Shown one piece after another: positions 41,426 to 53,392 of a stretch of 64,000 nucleotides of DNA. The DNA is from Erinaceus europaeus. Its lineage: Eukaryota; Chordata; Mammalia; Eulipotyphla; Erinaceidae. The stretch spans positions 7,938,417 to 8,002,416 of the forward strand of contig NC_080165.1 of NCBI RefSeq assembly GCF_950295315.1, in the 5' to 3' direction. Under the pieces are notes generated by a model. That model searched no databases. It was not told the origin of the DNA and saw only the letters and a list, made by a program, of their open reading frames with translations. Numbering within the stretch: position 1 is the stretch's first letter; each line of letters starts with the position of its first letter. A program made the translations under genes and the position numbers.

Positions 41426-42246
41426 AAAAAAAGAAGAAATACAGAAACCAATTTCATTCAACATAGCAGCAAAAATAACCAAATTGTCTAGGGATAAACC
41501 TAACAAAGAAAGTGAAATACTTTTATATGGAAAGAGATGAAATACTCCTCCAGGAAATAGAAAAAGATATAAAGAAATGGAAAGACATCCCATGCTTATG
41601 GATTGGAAGAATTAACATTGTCTAAAATGACTATTCTACTCAAAGATGTATACAGATTTAACACAATCCCTATCGAGGTCCCACCAAGTTTCATTAAGAG
41701 AATAGGACATATAAAAGTAGATTTGGAAACAGAAAATACCCAGGATAGCCAAAGAAAACCTAGTGAAAAAAAAAAAAAAAAGCAAGAATAGAGGTATTAT
41801 GTTTCCTGACCTCAGAACATATTACTGAGCCACTATAACCAAATGGTTTGGTACTGGAACCAAAAATGAGACGTAGGATGGTAGAAAAGAGAGCCTAGAA
41901 ATCAGCCAATACCTCCAGCCAACTCATTTTTGACAAGGGAACATCAGATGGAGAAAGGAGAGCCTGTTCAACAAATGGTGTTGGAGAAATTGGTTTGAAA
42001 CATGCAGAAGAATGAAACCGGACTACTGAATTTCATCATATACAAAAGCAAACTCAAAATGGATGAAGCACTGTATAAATTAGGCTAGAAATATCAAATG
42101 CTTAAAAGAAAACACAGACAGAACTCTCCACATTTGTTCTTGTACTCTTTACATTGTAAATCTGATTTCAAGGAAAACAAAAGCAAAAATAGACCCATGG
42201 TACGTATTTATTTTCATCATATTGGGAGCTACTCTCTGCCCTAATT

Positions 42247-42567
42247 CAGCTTAAAATTTTTTAATTATCTTTATTTATTAGATAGAGACAGCCAGAAACT
42301 AAGAGGGGAGAGAGAGAGAGAAGAAAAGAGGAGAGGGGGAGATGGAGAGGGGAGAGGGAGAGAGAGGGAGAGAGAGAGAGAGGGAGGGAGGAAGGGAAGG
42401 AGAGAGAGGGAGTGGGAGAGAGAGAGAGGGAGGGAGGGAGAGAGAGAAGGAGGGAGGAAGGAAGGAGAGGAGGGAAGGAGGGAGGGAGAAAGAGTGGGAG
42501 GGAGGAAGAGAGAAAGAGAGAGGGAGGGAGGGAGAGAGAGAAGGAGGGAGGAAGGGAGGGAAGGAGA

Positions 42568-42618
<51 letters not shown>

Positions 42619-42736
42619 AGCCCTGCTTCACCACTTGTAAAGCTTTCCCCTTGCAGGTGGGAACTGGGAGCTCAAACCTGGATGCTTGTGCACTGTAACA
42701 TGGGCACTCAACCAGGTGTGCCACCATCTAGCCCCA
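42247..42736 (-). repeat. SINE type B with a greatly expanded purine body
   Basis: Tail side TTTATTTATTAGATAGAGAC, then 300 bases of GGGA/GAGA/GGAA units (42,300-42,613), then the normal inverted head (CCTGCAGCCCTGCTTCACCA to GTGTGCCACCATCTAGCCCC). A normal copy has about 60 bases at this place. Confidence 0.92.
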
Positions 42737-43299
42737 CTAATCCAGTTTTCTAGGCCTATTCTTCACTCTGACACCATCTTCCTAGACAATACTTCTAGTT
42801 GACCTTTATGTTAGCAGTTGGGCTTAGGCAAAAATTACTAAAGTCATTCACCCCTTGGAGCATACCTAAAATAGTTTCCCTAGCTTCTTCCCACACAAAG
42901 ACCCCCTAGTTTCATTTATTCTATTCCTACCTTCGAGTTTCTGTTTATTGAACGATATGTTTTAAATCTTAACACCTCTCAGCCACCAAATTGTGACACT
43001 ATATAGATAACCTACTGGCATACAAAAAAAAATAGTATCATGAAAATGCAAATAAAAATGGCAGTGAGATGTCAACCCACACTGGGAGAATGACTGGTAT
43101 TAAAGTGAATTGACAAAAGATTTTGGGAGAGGATTTGAAAGGGTCAATGAGGTCTAATGAACTATGGTGGAGTGATATTTCACTTTGGTGTTGGGTGTGG
43201 TATGACAATATAGATTCTGAAAAGGTGTGAATTTTACCCATAAAGCATATATATAGTCTTGTAAACCAATGTTACCTCAATAAAAAATTGTATTAATTC

Positions 43300-43590
43300 C
43301 ACAATTAATTGTATTAATTGTAGAGTAAATGGATCTTTTCTCTGTCTCTCTCAGCTATGTAAAATGCTTAGAATACTTAAAATAATACAGAAGTTTTCTT
43401 AGTCACTTTACAAGGTCTCCAGTGTGGTAAAGCCTGGGCAGCTACTTTCTGAAGGCTTATTCTACATAATTGGACACCATTAGAGAAAAGCACTTAAATA
43501 GTCAGAGTGGTACTCAACCAACAAATAACTGACTAGACTAGGTAATGTTATCTTCTGGTAACCTGCTGATAAGGCACATAGATGATCATC
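43300..43590. other. Intergenic, no gene seen
   Basis: Starts with an ATTAATTGTATTAATTG direct repeat at about 43,289-43,320; otherwise unremarkable. Confidence 0.55.
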
Positions 43591-43594
43591 GGAT

Positions 43595-43790
43595 GTTCAT
43601 CTATTAATGCAGGTTGTAATGAGTTGGCTCTTCCCTTGAGAAATCTCTGGGACCTTGGGAGAAGTGCTGCAGTTTCCAGTGGAGTTGATGGGAACACAGG
43701 ACTCTGGTGGTTGGAACCATATGGAATTGTAGGCCCTATTATCTTATAGTTCTGTAAATCCATTGAGAAATATCTTCCCATATTCTACAT
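43595..43790 (+). mobile_element. L1 3' UTR remnant
   Basis: Diverged version of the terminal block: GGGAACACAGGACTCTGGTG, GGAATTGTAGGCCCTATTAT, CTTATAGTTCTGTAAATC. Confidence 0.6.
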
Positions 43791-43794
43791 GAAT

Positions 43795-44255
43795 GACATA
43801 AATCTGGATGACAGAAAGATGAGTAGGGAAGAGGTTGTGGAGATGGGTGTAATTAAGTTCTTTGTTACTCTCTCCACTCTTGTAGGCCAGGGAGAAGGGA
43901 CACTTACTTGACTATGTAGAGGCAGAGGGATTTTGGAATTCTAGCTGCCTCTTAAAATTTCAACTAATTCAAAAGTAATGATCCTATAAAAAAAAAACCC
44001 ACATTTTTATGTCCATTTGATTGCTGTTTACAAAACCAGTGAACATGCTACCACTTAAATGTTTTTGGAGGCAACCTTCAGAATTACTTTGAAAACCAAA
44101 AGAAATAAAATTTCTTCCTAATCACCCTTACTTTGTTTTCAGAGCTTACCCATGCATTCAACTTTTTTTTTTTTATTATTACTACAGGCACTTAAAGTAG
44201 TTCTGGTGAATCAGTTGTAAGTGAAGTTCAGTCTTTTTTTTCCTTATAATGATCT
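43795..44255. other. Intergenic, no gene seen
   Basis: No gene or repeat recognised apart from a T-run at 44,164-44,174. Confidence 0.5.
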
Positions 44256-44395
44256 TTTTTAAAAAAATTTATTTCTTTATTGGGGAATTAATGTTTTACA
44301 TTCAACAGTAAATACAATAGTTTGTACATGCATAACATTCCCCAGTTTCCCATTTAACAATACAACCCCCACTATGTCATTTATCATGATCTTAT
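44256..44395 (-). mobile_element. Older LINE 3' end-like block
   Basis: TTATTTCTTTATTGGGGAAT, GTACATGCATAACATTCCCC and AATACAACCCCCACTATG; related to 35,920-36,060. Probably the inverted 3' end of an older L1 subfamily. Confidence 0.5.
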
Positions 44396-44689
44396 TTGGT
44401 TTTTTTTTTATTATTATTTCAGAATTTTGACTACATTTGTACATTCCCAGAAAGTTAAATTGGCACTCTCAGGGAGATTATTTCCTTTGGTTAATGATAG
44501 GAAAATTGGGATCAAGCATTTACTTTGTAGTGATGTATCAATACTTTCTGCGAGGCTCTACAATTCATTGCCTTGCAGTGTGATGGGAGCAGCAGAGAGA
44601 ACTTCATACATGGTGAACTGTGCTTCTCTTCATCTCTCACCCCTCTTCTTCTCTCATCCTAAAATAAGTTTTTCTGTTAATTACTTTTT

Positions 44690-44820
44690 AATTAAAAAAT
44701 GTATTTATAAAATGGAAATATTGACATAACCATAGGATAAGAGGGACACAACTCCACACAGTTCCCACCACCAGAACTCCGAATCCCATCCCCTCCCCTG
44801 ATAGCTTTTCTATTCTATTC
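44690..44820 (-). mobile_element. L1 3' terminus, short copy
   Basis: Inverted tail side TGTATTTATAAAATGGAAAT to CCCTGATAGCTTTTCTATTC; abuts a second L1 3' end immediately to the right. Confidence 0.82.
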
Positions 44821-44825
44821 TTTTT

Positions 44826-46300
44826 TTTAAATATTTATTTATAAAAAGGAAACACTGACAAAAAACATAGGATAAGAGGGGTACAACTTCACACAATTCC
44901 CACCACCAGAACTCTGTATTCCTCCCCCCCCCTTGATAGCTTTCCTATTCTTCATCCCTCCCAATGGACCCAAGGTCATTGTGGGATGCAGAAGGTGGAA
45001 GGTCTGGCTTCTGTCATTGCTTCTCCACTGAACATGGGCGTTGACAGGTCGATCCATACTCCCAGCTTGTCTCTCTCTTTCCCTAGTGGGATGGGTCTCT
45101 GGGGAATCGGAGCTCCAGGACACATTGATGGGGTCGTCTGTCCAGGGAAGTCTGGTTGGCATAATGGAACCTGGTGGCTGAAAAGAGAGTTAACATATTA
45201 AAGCCAAACAAATTGTTGACTAATCATGAACCTAAAGGCTGGAATAGTTCATATGAAGAGTTTCGGGAGATGTCTCCATTTTGTAGATAGTTAGTAGTCC
45301 TATTTTAGTTATATTACAAAGACCCCATGACTATACTAGTTTATTATTTTTTTTCCCTGAGCCTGACATCTGATATGCAAGTGGATCCAAGTTATTGTCT
45401 GAGGAGATGATGTCATGGCTGGAAAAGGGACAGAAAGCTGGATCAGGTAAGAGAGTAGCTTCCAAATATGGGAAAGGGGTATAAATATTGTTGACTATAA
45501 ACCCCATCAATCTGGGGCCCATATTCAGCTTAGGAGCCTATGTGACCTCTGTATCCCTGTAGATCTGAGCTCACATTCTGTGGTCATGAGTAGGAATATT
45601 CCAAGCTGCCCCAATTTCAGAACCCATCTTCCTCAGGTGTAGCACAGAGTATGTTGTCCAGCCTCCCTTTGGAGGATGGAACATTCTCTACCGTTGTTGA
45701 TCCAACTTGAGGGCAAGGTCCTATGGAGGCCCACAATCTTGATAAGATTAGCTTTGGAGTGAGTAGGGAAGTATAATAGGAAGTAGGTGAGGAGGGTATC
45801 TAAGTCTAAGTAGACACTATTTCATTAGGAAATTCATGGTGTCTTTTTGGGTCTTTCTACTTGATTGCTGCCTATACTGACTCACTGCAGACTATTGTGC
45901 ACTTCTGCTTTCAGGTCTATATTTTGCCCTAAATTATGGATACATGTGGACATATACTCTATCTCATGGGACCTGATCTATACCTAGGTTTTGGGACTTT
46001 GTTAGGAAGTGAACCATCTGAAGGATTAGAGAATCCTATGAAAGGGAAGGTCTCACCTGAGTAATGAGGTTGAAGGGTTGACATTCCATGTCTGAAGTCT
46101 CTGGCCACAGTCTGAAGTAAAGCATGCTGAGGTGGTACTCTTAGCATTGATTAGGTTTGGATCAGGAGATGCAATGTCATTTGGTGTGAACTGAGAGAAG
46201 CATGCAGGAAAGTGAGCCCCACCCTAGAGGTTCCAGGACTGGTGGAAATAATAGGGTCTATCGAGGAAGTGGGAGGTTCCTGCTGTCTTAGGGTTTAAGA
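44826..46300 (-). mobile_element. L1 long 3' UTR copy
   Basis: Inverted. From the tail (TTTAAATATTTATTTATAAA) through the terminal block to GGTTCCAGGACTGGTGG. It gives the longest contiguous view of the L1 3' UTR in the window (about 1.4 kb) and allows recognition of 24,560-25,475. Confidence 0.78.
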
Positions 46301-46439
46301 AGGCAATAGACAGTTATAGCTGTAATTAAATTATTTAGAAATTGGGTTAACTTTGAAAATCCCTCTGTCAGGATTTGCTGTATCATACACCATATCATGA
46401 TACATCATATCACCATAATTTATGTCTGTTGACATTATT

Positions 46440-46710
46440 TGTATATAGCTGTGTCTTACAGAGTAATGCCACTGGTTGCTTCTGTTCTCCCTGGTCTAAG
46501 CTTTTAAGAGAGTCAGCATTTCAAAGACTCAGCGTATGGTCTCTGCATTAAAAAGTCTGAGACATTCAATCATATTTTCCCTTCTCATATTAATTAGTGA
46601 TTTATATGACTACAAGTTAATAGGAATGTACATAAACACCATTCTCACCACCAAAAGACTGTGTCCCATCCCATCCTCCCCTCTTCCCCCACCCCCAGTG
46701 GCTATGTGGG
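46440..46710 (-). mobile_element. L1 3' end of a second subfamily
   Basis: GAGAGTCAGCATTTCAAAGA, GACTACAAGTTAATAGGAAT, CATAAACACCATTCTCACCA, CAAAAGACTGTGTCCCATCC. The same terminal motif is at 48,648-48,770. Confidence 0.6.
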
Positions 46711-46719
46711 GTTTTTTTT

Positions 46720-48160
46720 TTTTTTTGAGTGAGAGATACAAGATGATGTATAGAGAAATGAAATATTGGTTTTATTATAAAGATATGAGAAGGAGAATGG
46801 GCTAAAATAGTATCAGTGACTTTCAATCAAGAGATCTTACAATAGTATTGCTTTGAAAGTTTAAAAAAAAAACTCCATTATTTGGATAACTCCTTAGTCA
46901 TGTATAAGCCAGATGTTTCTTCCTTTGACCTGCTTCTCACCTCTAGCTTTCCTTTCCTTGGGCAGAGGCTGTGAATAACTGCTATGCTACTCTTCTGTGA
47001 CCTGCCTTCTCCACTAGTCGGCAGACTTTTAAGGCAATTAGACATTATTTTCTTGGGAACTGGGTAATTCTAGAGGTTTTTGTGTACACAACTGGAAGGA
47101 TATGGACTGTGCTTTAGGTAGATCAATGTTGTATTGGTGTCCTGCATGGTGACTGTTGAGCTGTAGAACTTCTATGAGAGTGAGCCAGCAACATAATGTA
47201 TTGCCCCTTAGGAACAGTGGTTTGAGCTGTTGTGTAGGTTAAACTATAGGAAGAAGCCTTTCCTCCTGATGGCTTTTATTGGATCTGAAAGAATGTAGAC
47301 TCTTTTCTTGCTTAATTGTTGAAACGTTGACTGTGAGACTGCAAGTAGGTTACTGACATTATTAGAACTGTTATAAAATCTGGCTATTTTAAGCAAATAG
47401 AACAATCTATTTCTGTAATGCTTATGCCCTCAACAGATGGAAGGATCAAAGGAAAGACATTTGAAATTACTTTCTTTTTCTTAATTAGTGATTTAATATT
47501 GATTTACAAAATTGTAAGATAACAGCAATATAATTCCTACCACCAGGGTTCTGTGTCCACTGGAAACTGTAGTAGTGAAATCACTTTTGTTATTAATTAA
47601 GCATTTTCTGAGAAGAGAGCATCACAAAAAAACATAATGAACCGTGAAAATAAGTAACACATGTGATTTTTTTTATTATACTCTCCAATTATGATTCTGA
47701 TATGCCACTGTTTTCTAGGCTCAGGTAAGAAGCAGATTCTTGGTGTCTCAGTTTCCCATCTACTGAACTGTAACATGTTTCTGTTAAGTGCATCTCATAG
47801 GTGGTTCTGAAAATAGTTAGAATTTCTTTTTTTCAAATCAGAAAGCCGCAGCACTGGATAAAAGTTGCTATTCATTTGTATATTATTTCTACTTCTAAAC
47901 ACTTTACTTCAGGAGTTTTTTTATTTATAAACCTTTATGCAGTACAGTAATTTATTTCTTCATACTTCAAATACAACAAAGTTTCCAGTGTGCACTGATT
48001 TGATTCTAGTCCTGGTATTGACTTGAACTTGAGAAATAGTTAAAAAAGAAAATTACTCTTTTACATTAATATGAAGAACAAATTAGAAGCATGAATACAC
48101 AACCAGGATTTGTTCTTAAAGAAAGGCATGGAAATAAGATGATATTTTCGTGAGGAATGT
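46720..48160. other. Intergenic, mostly unique
   Basis: No gene evidence. A short inverted LINE-end-like block lies at 47,475-47,575 (ATTGATTTACAAAATTGTAA, CCTACCACCAGGGTTCTGTG), related to 62,115-62,225. Confidence 0.5.
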
Positions 48161-48177
48161 ACTCATCCACTTATTAA

Positions 48178-48473
48178 AATTTTAAAAAAATATTTATTTA
48201 TTTTCCCTTTTCTTGTCCTTGTTTTTTTATTGTTGTTGTAGTCATTATTGTTGTTGTTATTGATGTTGTCATCGTTGTTATATAGGACAGAGAGAAATTG
48301 AGAGAGAATGGGAAGACAAGGAATGGGAGAGAAAGACACCTGCAGACCTGCTTCACCGCCTGTGAAGCGACTCCCCTGCAGGTGGGGAGCCAGGGGCTTG
48401 AATCAGGATCCTTATGCAGGTTCTTGCTCTTTGTGCCATGTGTGCTTTACCCACTGCGCTACCACCTGACTCC
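48178..48473 (-). repeat. SINE type A with perfect target-site duplication
   Basis: CTCATCCACTTATTAA at 48,162-48,177 recurs at 48,474-48,489. Inverted complete copy, head end GCGCTACCACCTGACTCC. Confidence 0.95.
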
Positions 48474-48604
48474 CTCATCCACTTATTAACAAATATTTTA
48501 GTACCTATCCTGATACAGACATTGTTTCAGACACCTTACCTACAACAATGAATAAAACAGACAGTAATAGTAATTGTGACCACAATCAGTTTATTCTCCT
48601 CAAC

Positions 48605-48647
48605 TATATATATATATATATATGTGTGTGTGTATATATATATATAA
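48605..48647. repeat. (TA)n(TG)n(TA)n microsatellite
   Basis: Alternating TA with a central GTGTGTGTG block. Confidence 0.92.
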
Positions 48648-49010
48648 TTTTTTTCTGACTACAAATTGATAGGAGTGTACATAAACACCATTCCCACCAC
48701 CAAAAGACTGTGTCCCATTCCCCCCTGCCCCCCCCAATGCAGCTGAACATCCACCCTCACCCTCCACCCAGGGTTTTTACTTTGGTGCCCTACTACAAAT
48801 TTAGTCAGATCCTGCTTTGAATACTATGCAGCTATTAAGAACAATGAGCCCACCTTCTCTGACCCATCTTGGATGGAGCTAGAAGGAATTATGTTAAGTG
48901 AGCTAAGTCAGAAAGATAAAGATTAGTATGGGATGATACCACTCATCAACAGAAGTTGAGAAGAATGACAGAAAGGGAAACTCAACTATTTTTTCAAACT
49001 TTAAAAATAA
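48648..49010. mobile_element. Two L1 pieces in opposite orientation
   Basis: 48,648-48,780 is an inverted L1 3' end of the second subfamily. 48,790-49,010 reads forward as the last part of ORF2 (TGCTTTGAATACTATGCAGC, CCATCTTGGATGGAGCTAGA, AAGTGAGCTAAGTCAGAAAG). The arrangement suggests a twin-priming inversion or two insertions. Confidence 0.6.
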
Positions 49011-49016
49011 ATACTT

Positions 49017-49225
49017 GGGAACCTGGACACAGTTTACCTGGTAGGGCCAGCAGTTTACCATGTTCAAAGATCCAGGTTCAAATTCTTGGCATGACATGGG
49101 AGTACTATGCAACACACAGGGGAAGCTTCATAAAAGGTGAGCAGTACAGTGTTGTCTCTCCTCCTCTTGAATTTTCCCTTCTCTGTATTTTTGTCTCTGA
49201 CATTTAAAGTTAAGAAAAAAGAGTC
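49017..49225 (+). repeat. SINE type B, diverged
   Basis: GGTTCAAATTCTTGGCATGA as B-box region, GGGGAAGCTTCATAAAAGGT middle, CT-rich body. Confidence 0.6.
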
Positions 49226-49645
49226 GGACAGAATACCTGACCAATCAGGGCCTCGATTTTGCCTGGGCCACCAGGTTCCAGATGCTACCATGATGTCAAC
49301 CAGAATTCCCTGGGCAGATGACCCCATCAATGTGTCCTGGAGCCCTGCTTCCTCAAAGCCCTGCCCCACTAGGGAAAGAGAGAGACAGGCTGGGAGTATG
49401 TATCCACCTACCAATGCCCATGTTCAGCGAGGAAGCAACTGCAGAAGCCAGACCTTCTACCTTCTGCACCCTACAATGACCTTGCGTCCTTACTCTCAGA
49501 GGGATAAAGATTAGGAAAGGTATCAGGGGAGGGGATGGGATACGGAGTTCTGGTTGTGGGAATTGTATCCCTCTTATCCTATGGTCTTGTAAATGTTTCC
49601 ATTTTATAAACAAATACATTAAAATAAAAGAAAAAACAAACAAAC
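49226..49645 (+). mobile_element. L1 3' UTR copy
   Basis: GGGCCACCAGGTTCCAGATG to GGGATACGGAGTTCTGGTTG and an A-rich end. 5'-truncated insertion. Confidence 0.85.
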
Positions 49646-49731
49646 GAGTCTGTTAGGAGTAGTGGAATTGTGCTGATGTGCCAGTGGTACCCTGCAGGCA
49701 ATTAAGAAAACCCTGTGGCCAGATATATGTT

Positions 49732-49942
49732 TTCTTTTTTAAACAATGTATTTGCTTATTAGATACAAGGAGAAATTGAGAATGGAAGGGGAGGCAGAGA
49801 GGGAAAGAGACAGAAAGACACATGTAGCCCTACTTCACCACTTGTGAAGCTTCTCACTCTGTAGGTGGGGACCAGGGGCTTGAACCGCAGTCCTTTTGCG
49901 CTGTAGTGTGCACCTAACCAGGTGTGCCACCGCCTGGCCTCA
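49732..49942 (-). repeat. SINE type B
   Basis: Inverted; TTTGCTTATTAGATACAAGG tail side, head end GTGTGCCACCGCCTGGCCTC. Confidence 0.88.
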
Positions 49943-50394
49943 CCAGATGTATGTTTTCTGGTCTTACCTCCATGAGACCACAGAGCCATCAAGCATTTCT
50001 CATTGCTTAGTGAAGCCAAGACGTTTCATCCTATCTCTACATATACAGCTAATGGCTAATTTGAACAGTGAAAAGATTACATCTCTATTAAATTGAATTT
50101 ATTTTAGTTGTCTTAAATTATGTTGTCTTTGTTAGTCAATGATGATTTCAAAAGATCTTCTGAGAATTTGAAATGGGTTTTTATTTTACAATGTTTATTT
50201 ACTAAATCCAGTCAAAGCATAAATTTCAATCAAGGTATAGCAATTTCCCTCTTAATTTAAGCAATGTGGATAGCTAAATTGGATAAGCTGATGATTTTCA
50301 CTGGGAGTTGAACAATCTTGTTTTATCCATTTATGAAACATGCAAGTGTAAAAACTATCATACTAGATTAAAAGAGCTGTAGAAGGAGCCTGGT

Positions 50395-50634
50395 TCTTCT
50401 TCTTCTAGCGTTTGCCCTTCTTCCGTAGCCAGTCAACAGCGTCAGGTTGAGCCTGATGTCAAGTTTCGAGACCTCCTTTGAATCTGGAGAGGTGGCAGTC
50501 GTTGACTATGTGGGTCATAGTCTGTCTGCAGCCGCAGGGGCAGTTCGGGTCGTCTCTGGCTCCCCAGCGATGGAACATAGCGGCGCACCGGCCATGGCCT
50601 GTTCGATAGCGATTGAGGAGGGCCCAATCATAAC
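50395..50634 (-). mobile_element. Second copy of the non-L1 LINE (3' end only)
   Basis: Reverse complement matches 29,360-29,600 almost base for base, from the region encoding HRWGARDDPNCPCG to the stop and the (AAG)n tail. It keeps a few bases near MTHIVNDC that the larger copy lost. GAGCCTGGT at 50,386-50,394 and 50,635-50,643 is a clean 9-bp target-site duplication, so the (AAG)n tail marks the true 3' end. Confidence 0.93.
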
Positions 50635-50644
50635 GAGCCTGGTG

Positions 50645-50865
50645 TCCTATGATAAACCATGCTATTTACTTCCCATGGTATTGATCTACCTTGAACATCC
50701 ATTATATTCCCATAGTAATACAATAGGTATATATTTCCACAAATCAGTTATTCTTGAAGAACTTTTTGGGGACCATTTCCATTTTCTCAGTCCTACTTCT
50801 TCAGTAGTGAGTTGATGTTTTGTGTAGACCTCACTTTCATTTTCCATAGACTGTGTGATTTTTTT
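50645..50865. other. Intergenic
   Basis: Short unique stretch; nothing recognised. Confidence 0.5.
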
Positions 50866-50870
50866 TTTTT

Positions 50871-51185
50871 TGCCTCCGGGGTTATTGCTGGGGCTCGGTG
50901 CCTGCACCATGAATCCACTGTTCCTGGAGGCTATTTTTTTTCCTTTTGTTGCCCTTGTTGTTTTATCATTGTTGTGGTTATTATTATTGTTGTTATTGGT
51001 TAAATTGTTGTTGGATAGGGCAGAGAGAAATGGAGAGAGGAGGGGAGACAGAGAGGGGGAGAGATAGATAGACATCTGCAGACCTGCTTCATCACCTGTG
51101 AAGAGATTCCCCGGAAGGTTGGGAGTGGGGGGTTCAAACCGAGAGCCTTAGCTGGTCCTTGCGAACACACTGTGCTACTACTGGA
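50871..51185 (-). repeat. SINE type A with extended tail
   Basis: Inverted full copy, GCCTCCGGGGTTATTGCTGG to CTACTACTGGACTCA; the head is mutated. Confidence 0.9.
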
Positions 51186-51189
51186 CTCA

Positions 51190-51700
51190 ATTCCTTGATC
51201 TTTCCTTTTTGGAATACCCATCAGATCACACTGTACTTAGACTATGTACTTTGCTTGTCATTCTTTTTCTTTTTCTTAAATTTTATTCTTGCCTCTTATC
51301 GTTCTCATTTGAAAAATATAAATTTCAGTGCAAAATTACTTCCATTTGCCACTTTTTATAACCTGGACTAATTAATTATTCTAGGATAATGTGTATGATG
51401 GAGGAGCAAGAGGACTGAACTCACATTTCTAAGGAAAGTGACTGATTTTTTTATTACTATATGTTGACTGTTGTTTCAGCACTACATTCGACTGTTATCC
51501 TGATATATTATGTTAGTCATTTCTTCAATTTTTATTTTTTGCATTAAATTACTTTCCCAAATCAGAATATTTCTAGCACTTTTTATCATACTGTGAATCA
51601 CACACTGAATGTTATATGATACCCTAATGGTGCTCATTGAAGAGTCCTACTTATATAACTTCTAGACTCATGAACATTTGGTCCTCACCCAAACCCTTAA
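51190..51700. other. Intergenic, no gene seen
   Basis: AT-rich single-copy-looking sequence. Confidence 0.55.
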
Positions 51701-51702
51701 CT

Positions 51703-51809
51703 TTTTTTTTTTCTTTACCAGAGCACCGCTCAGGGATTAAACCTGGGACTTCAGAGTCTCAAACATGAAAGTCTTTTGCAAAAGCACTTTGCTATCTTCC
51801 TTGTCCTTT
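51703..51809 (-). repeat. SINE type C
   Basis: CCAGAGCACCGCTCAGGGAT, AAACCTGGGACTTCAGAGTC, and TTGCAAAAGCACTTTGCTAT head side. Confidence 0.8.
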
Positions 51810-52430
51810 AGCTTTCAAACTCTTACAGATTTGTGTGTTGACCTGTATTTGTTAATTCAAATGCATCTGTGCTCATCCTATTGGTAATTCCCTCCCATCC
51901 TACTAACAGAATTTTCCCTTATATGCATAGATATGTATTATATCCTGACTGCCTTGGCAAAGTCAGCTACCAGAAAGAGAAAATGTATTTGAAAAAGCAT
52001 ATTCTTCCTCAATGCCTTGCTTTACGTGGTAACTCCTAAAGCTCTCTCTTAGATAGTTGTCATTAAACTTAATGAGTGATATCAAATTGATTCATTTGAT
52101 TTAAATTCTTCCTTAACACCTCTAATGTTATATAATTTATGCACATGAATATATAGTCTCTTGTGATCTCCAAGCTCTCCTTTTTTAAAATGGTTGGTTT
52201 CAACCAGCTTGAATATGTTTTTTTTTTTAATTTGGACTGTATTGTGCGCAGGTAAATCTGATCACTTAATTATTCTTCAGTAGCAGAAACTCTTTAACAT
52301 GGCGCCAGTGCTCTATAAAAATATCCAGCTGGAGGAGTACATATCGATGCTAAAAATTGTTCTTCAGAAGCCATTACTCTTTCATCTTGTAGATCATATT
52401 TGATGGCTTATATCTAAGCAGAGAATCTGT
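51810..52430. other. Intergenic, no gene seen
   Basis: No gene or repeat recognised. Confidence 0.55.
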
Positions 52431-52446
52431 GTACTTTCACTCTTTT

Positions 52447-52733
52447 TTTTTTAACTTTCTTTTTTAATTTTTTAAAAATTTTATTTATTTTCCCTTTTGT
52501 TGCCCTTGTTGTTTTTATTGTTGTTGTAGTTATTATTATTGTTGTCATTGTTAGATAGGACAGAGAGAAATGGAGAGAGGAGGGGAAGACAGAGAGAGGG
52601 AGAGAAAGATAGACACCTGCAGACCTGCTTCACCGCCTGTGAAGCGACTCCCCTGCAGGTGGAGGGATCCTTACTCCAGTCCTTGCACTTAGCGCCAGGT
52701 GCGCTTAACCCCCTGCGCTACCGCCCAACTCCC
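52447..52733 (-). repeat. SINE type A with target-site duplication
   Basis: TACTTTCACTCTTT flanks both ends. Inverted; lacks part of the B-box region (GCAGGTGGAGGGATCCTTAC). Confidence 0.9.
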
Positions 52734-53021
52734 TTACTTTCACTCTTTATCGATAAAATATCCCACGAAAATCATACTATGAGGGATTGTGAACACACGT
52801 GGCTGCTCTTATTACACTGGATGTCTTTCTATAGAGACAGACAGACAAACATCTTGCCCTACACATGAAGACAGAAAGCTCTCTTCAGATTTTTCTTGAG
52901 TACATGGTTAGTTCTAGAACTGACTTCTTTGAGATCTAAAGATTGTGTACCTGGTCCAATGCACTATATGTATTAAAAAGAAAACTTTCTTTTTTTTTTT
53001 AAATAAATGGAAAACTCTTGA

Positions 53022-53207
53022 ATTTTTTTTTTAAAAAAACAATATTAAATAGGGGTAGAGTAATGAGAGAGAGAGAAAGAGAGACTTGCAGCTGTACTCT
53101 AGCATTTGTGAAGCTTTCCCCCTAACGGGTGGGGACCAGGGACTTGAACCTGGGTCCTTGCACATTGTAATATGTGTGCTTAACCAGGTGTGCCACCATT
53201 TGCCCCT
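53022..53207 (-). repeat. SINE type B
   Basis: Inverted; GGGACTTGAACCTGGGTCCT B-box side, head end GTGTGCCACCATTTGCCCC. Confidence 0.85.
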
Positions 53208-53392
53208 CCTGACCAAAGAAAAAACAAACAAACAAACCTGCCTTTTTTAGACCATCTAAGAAAATTCCAGTAAAATCTGACACTCAGGGGACAATAGCAA
53301 AGATCAAAACAAGGAATGAAAGAGTATCTGTTCTTGCTCAGAGACATCATTCCTTTGTCCTACTCCTCCTCCTCCTCTTCCTCCTTCTCCTT

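Larger units (their letters stand above)
40930..43285 (+). mobile_element. L1 relic with reverse-transcriptase region and 3' UTR
   Basis: DNA-level match to L1 ORF2 in order: TACCAATATGCCTGATGAGC, ATGGGATTTATTCCTGGATG, GAGAAAGCTTTTGACAGGAT (the reverse transcriptase block A region), then the thumb and C-terminal segments. The 3' UTR follows from about 42,200, split by a SINE at 42,247-42,736, to CCTCAATAAAAAATTG. Stops and indels throughout. Confidence 0.75.

Noticed and set aside
42342..42753. Glu/Arg/Gly-rich and Ser/Leu/Pro-rich frames
   Set aside because: Translation of the expanded purine body of a SINE.
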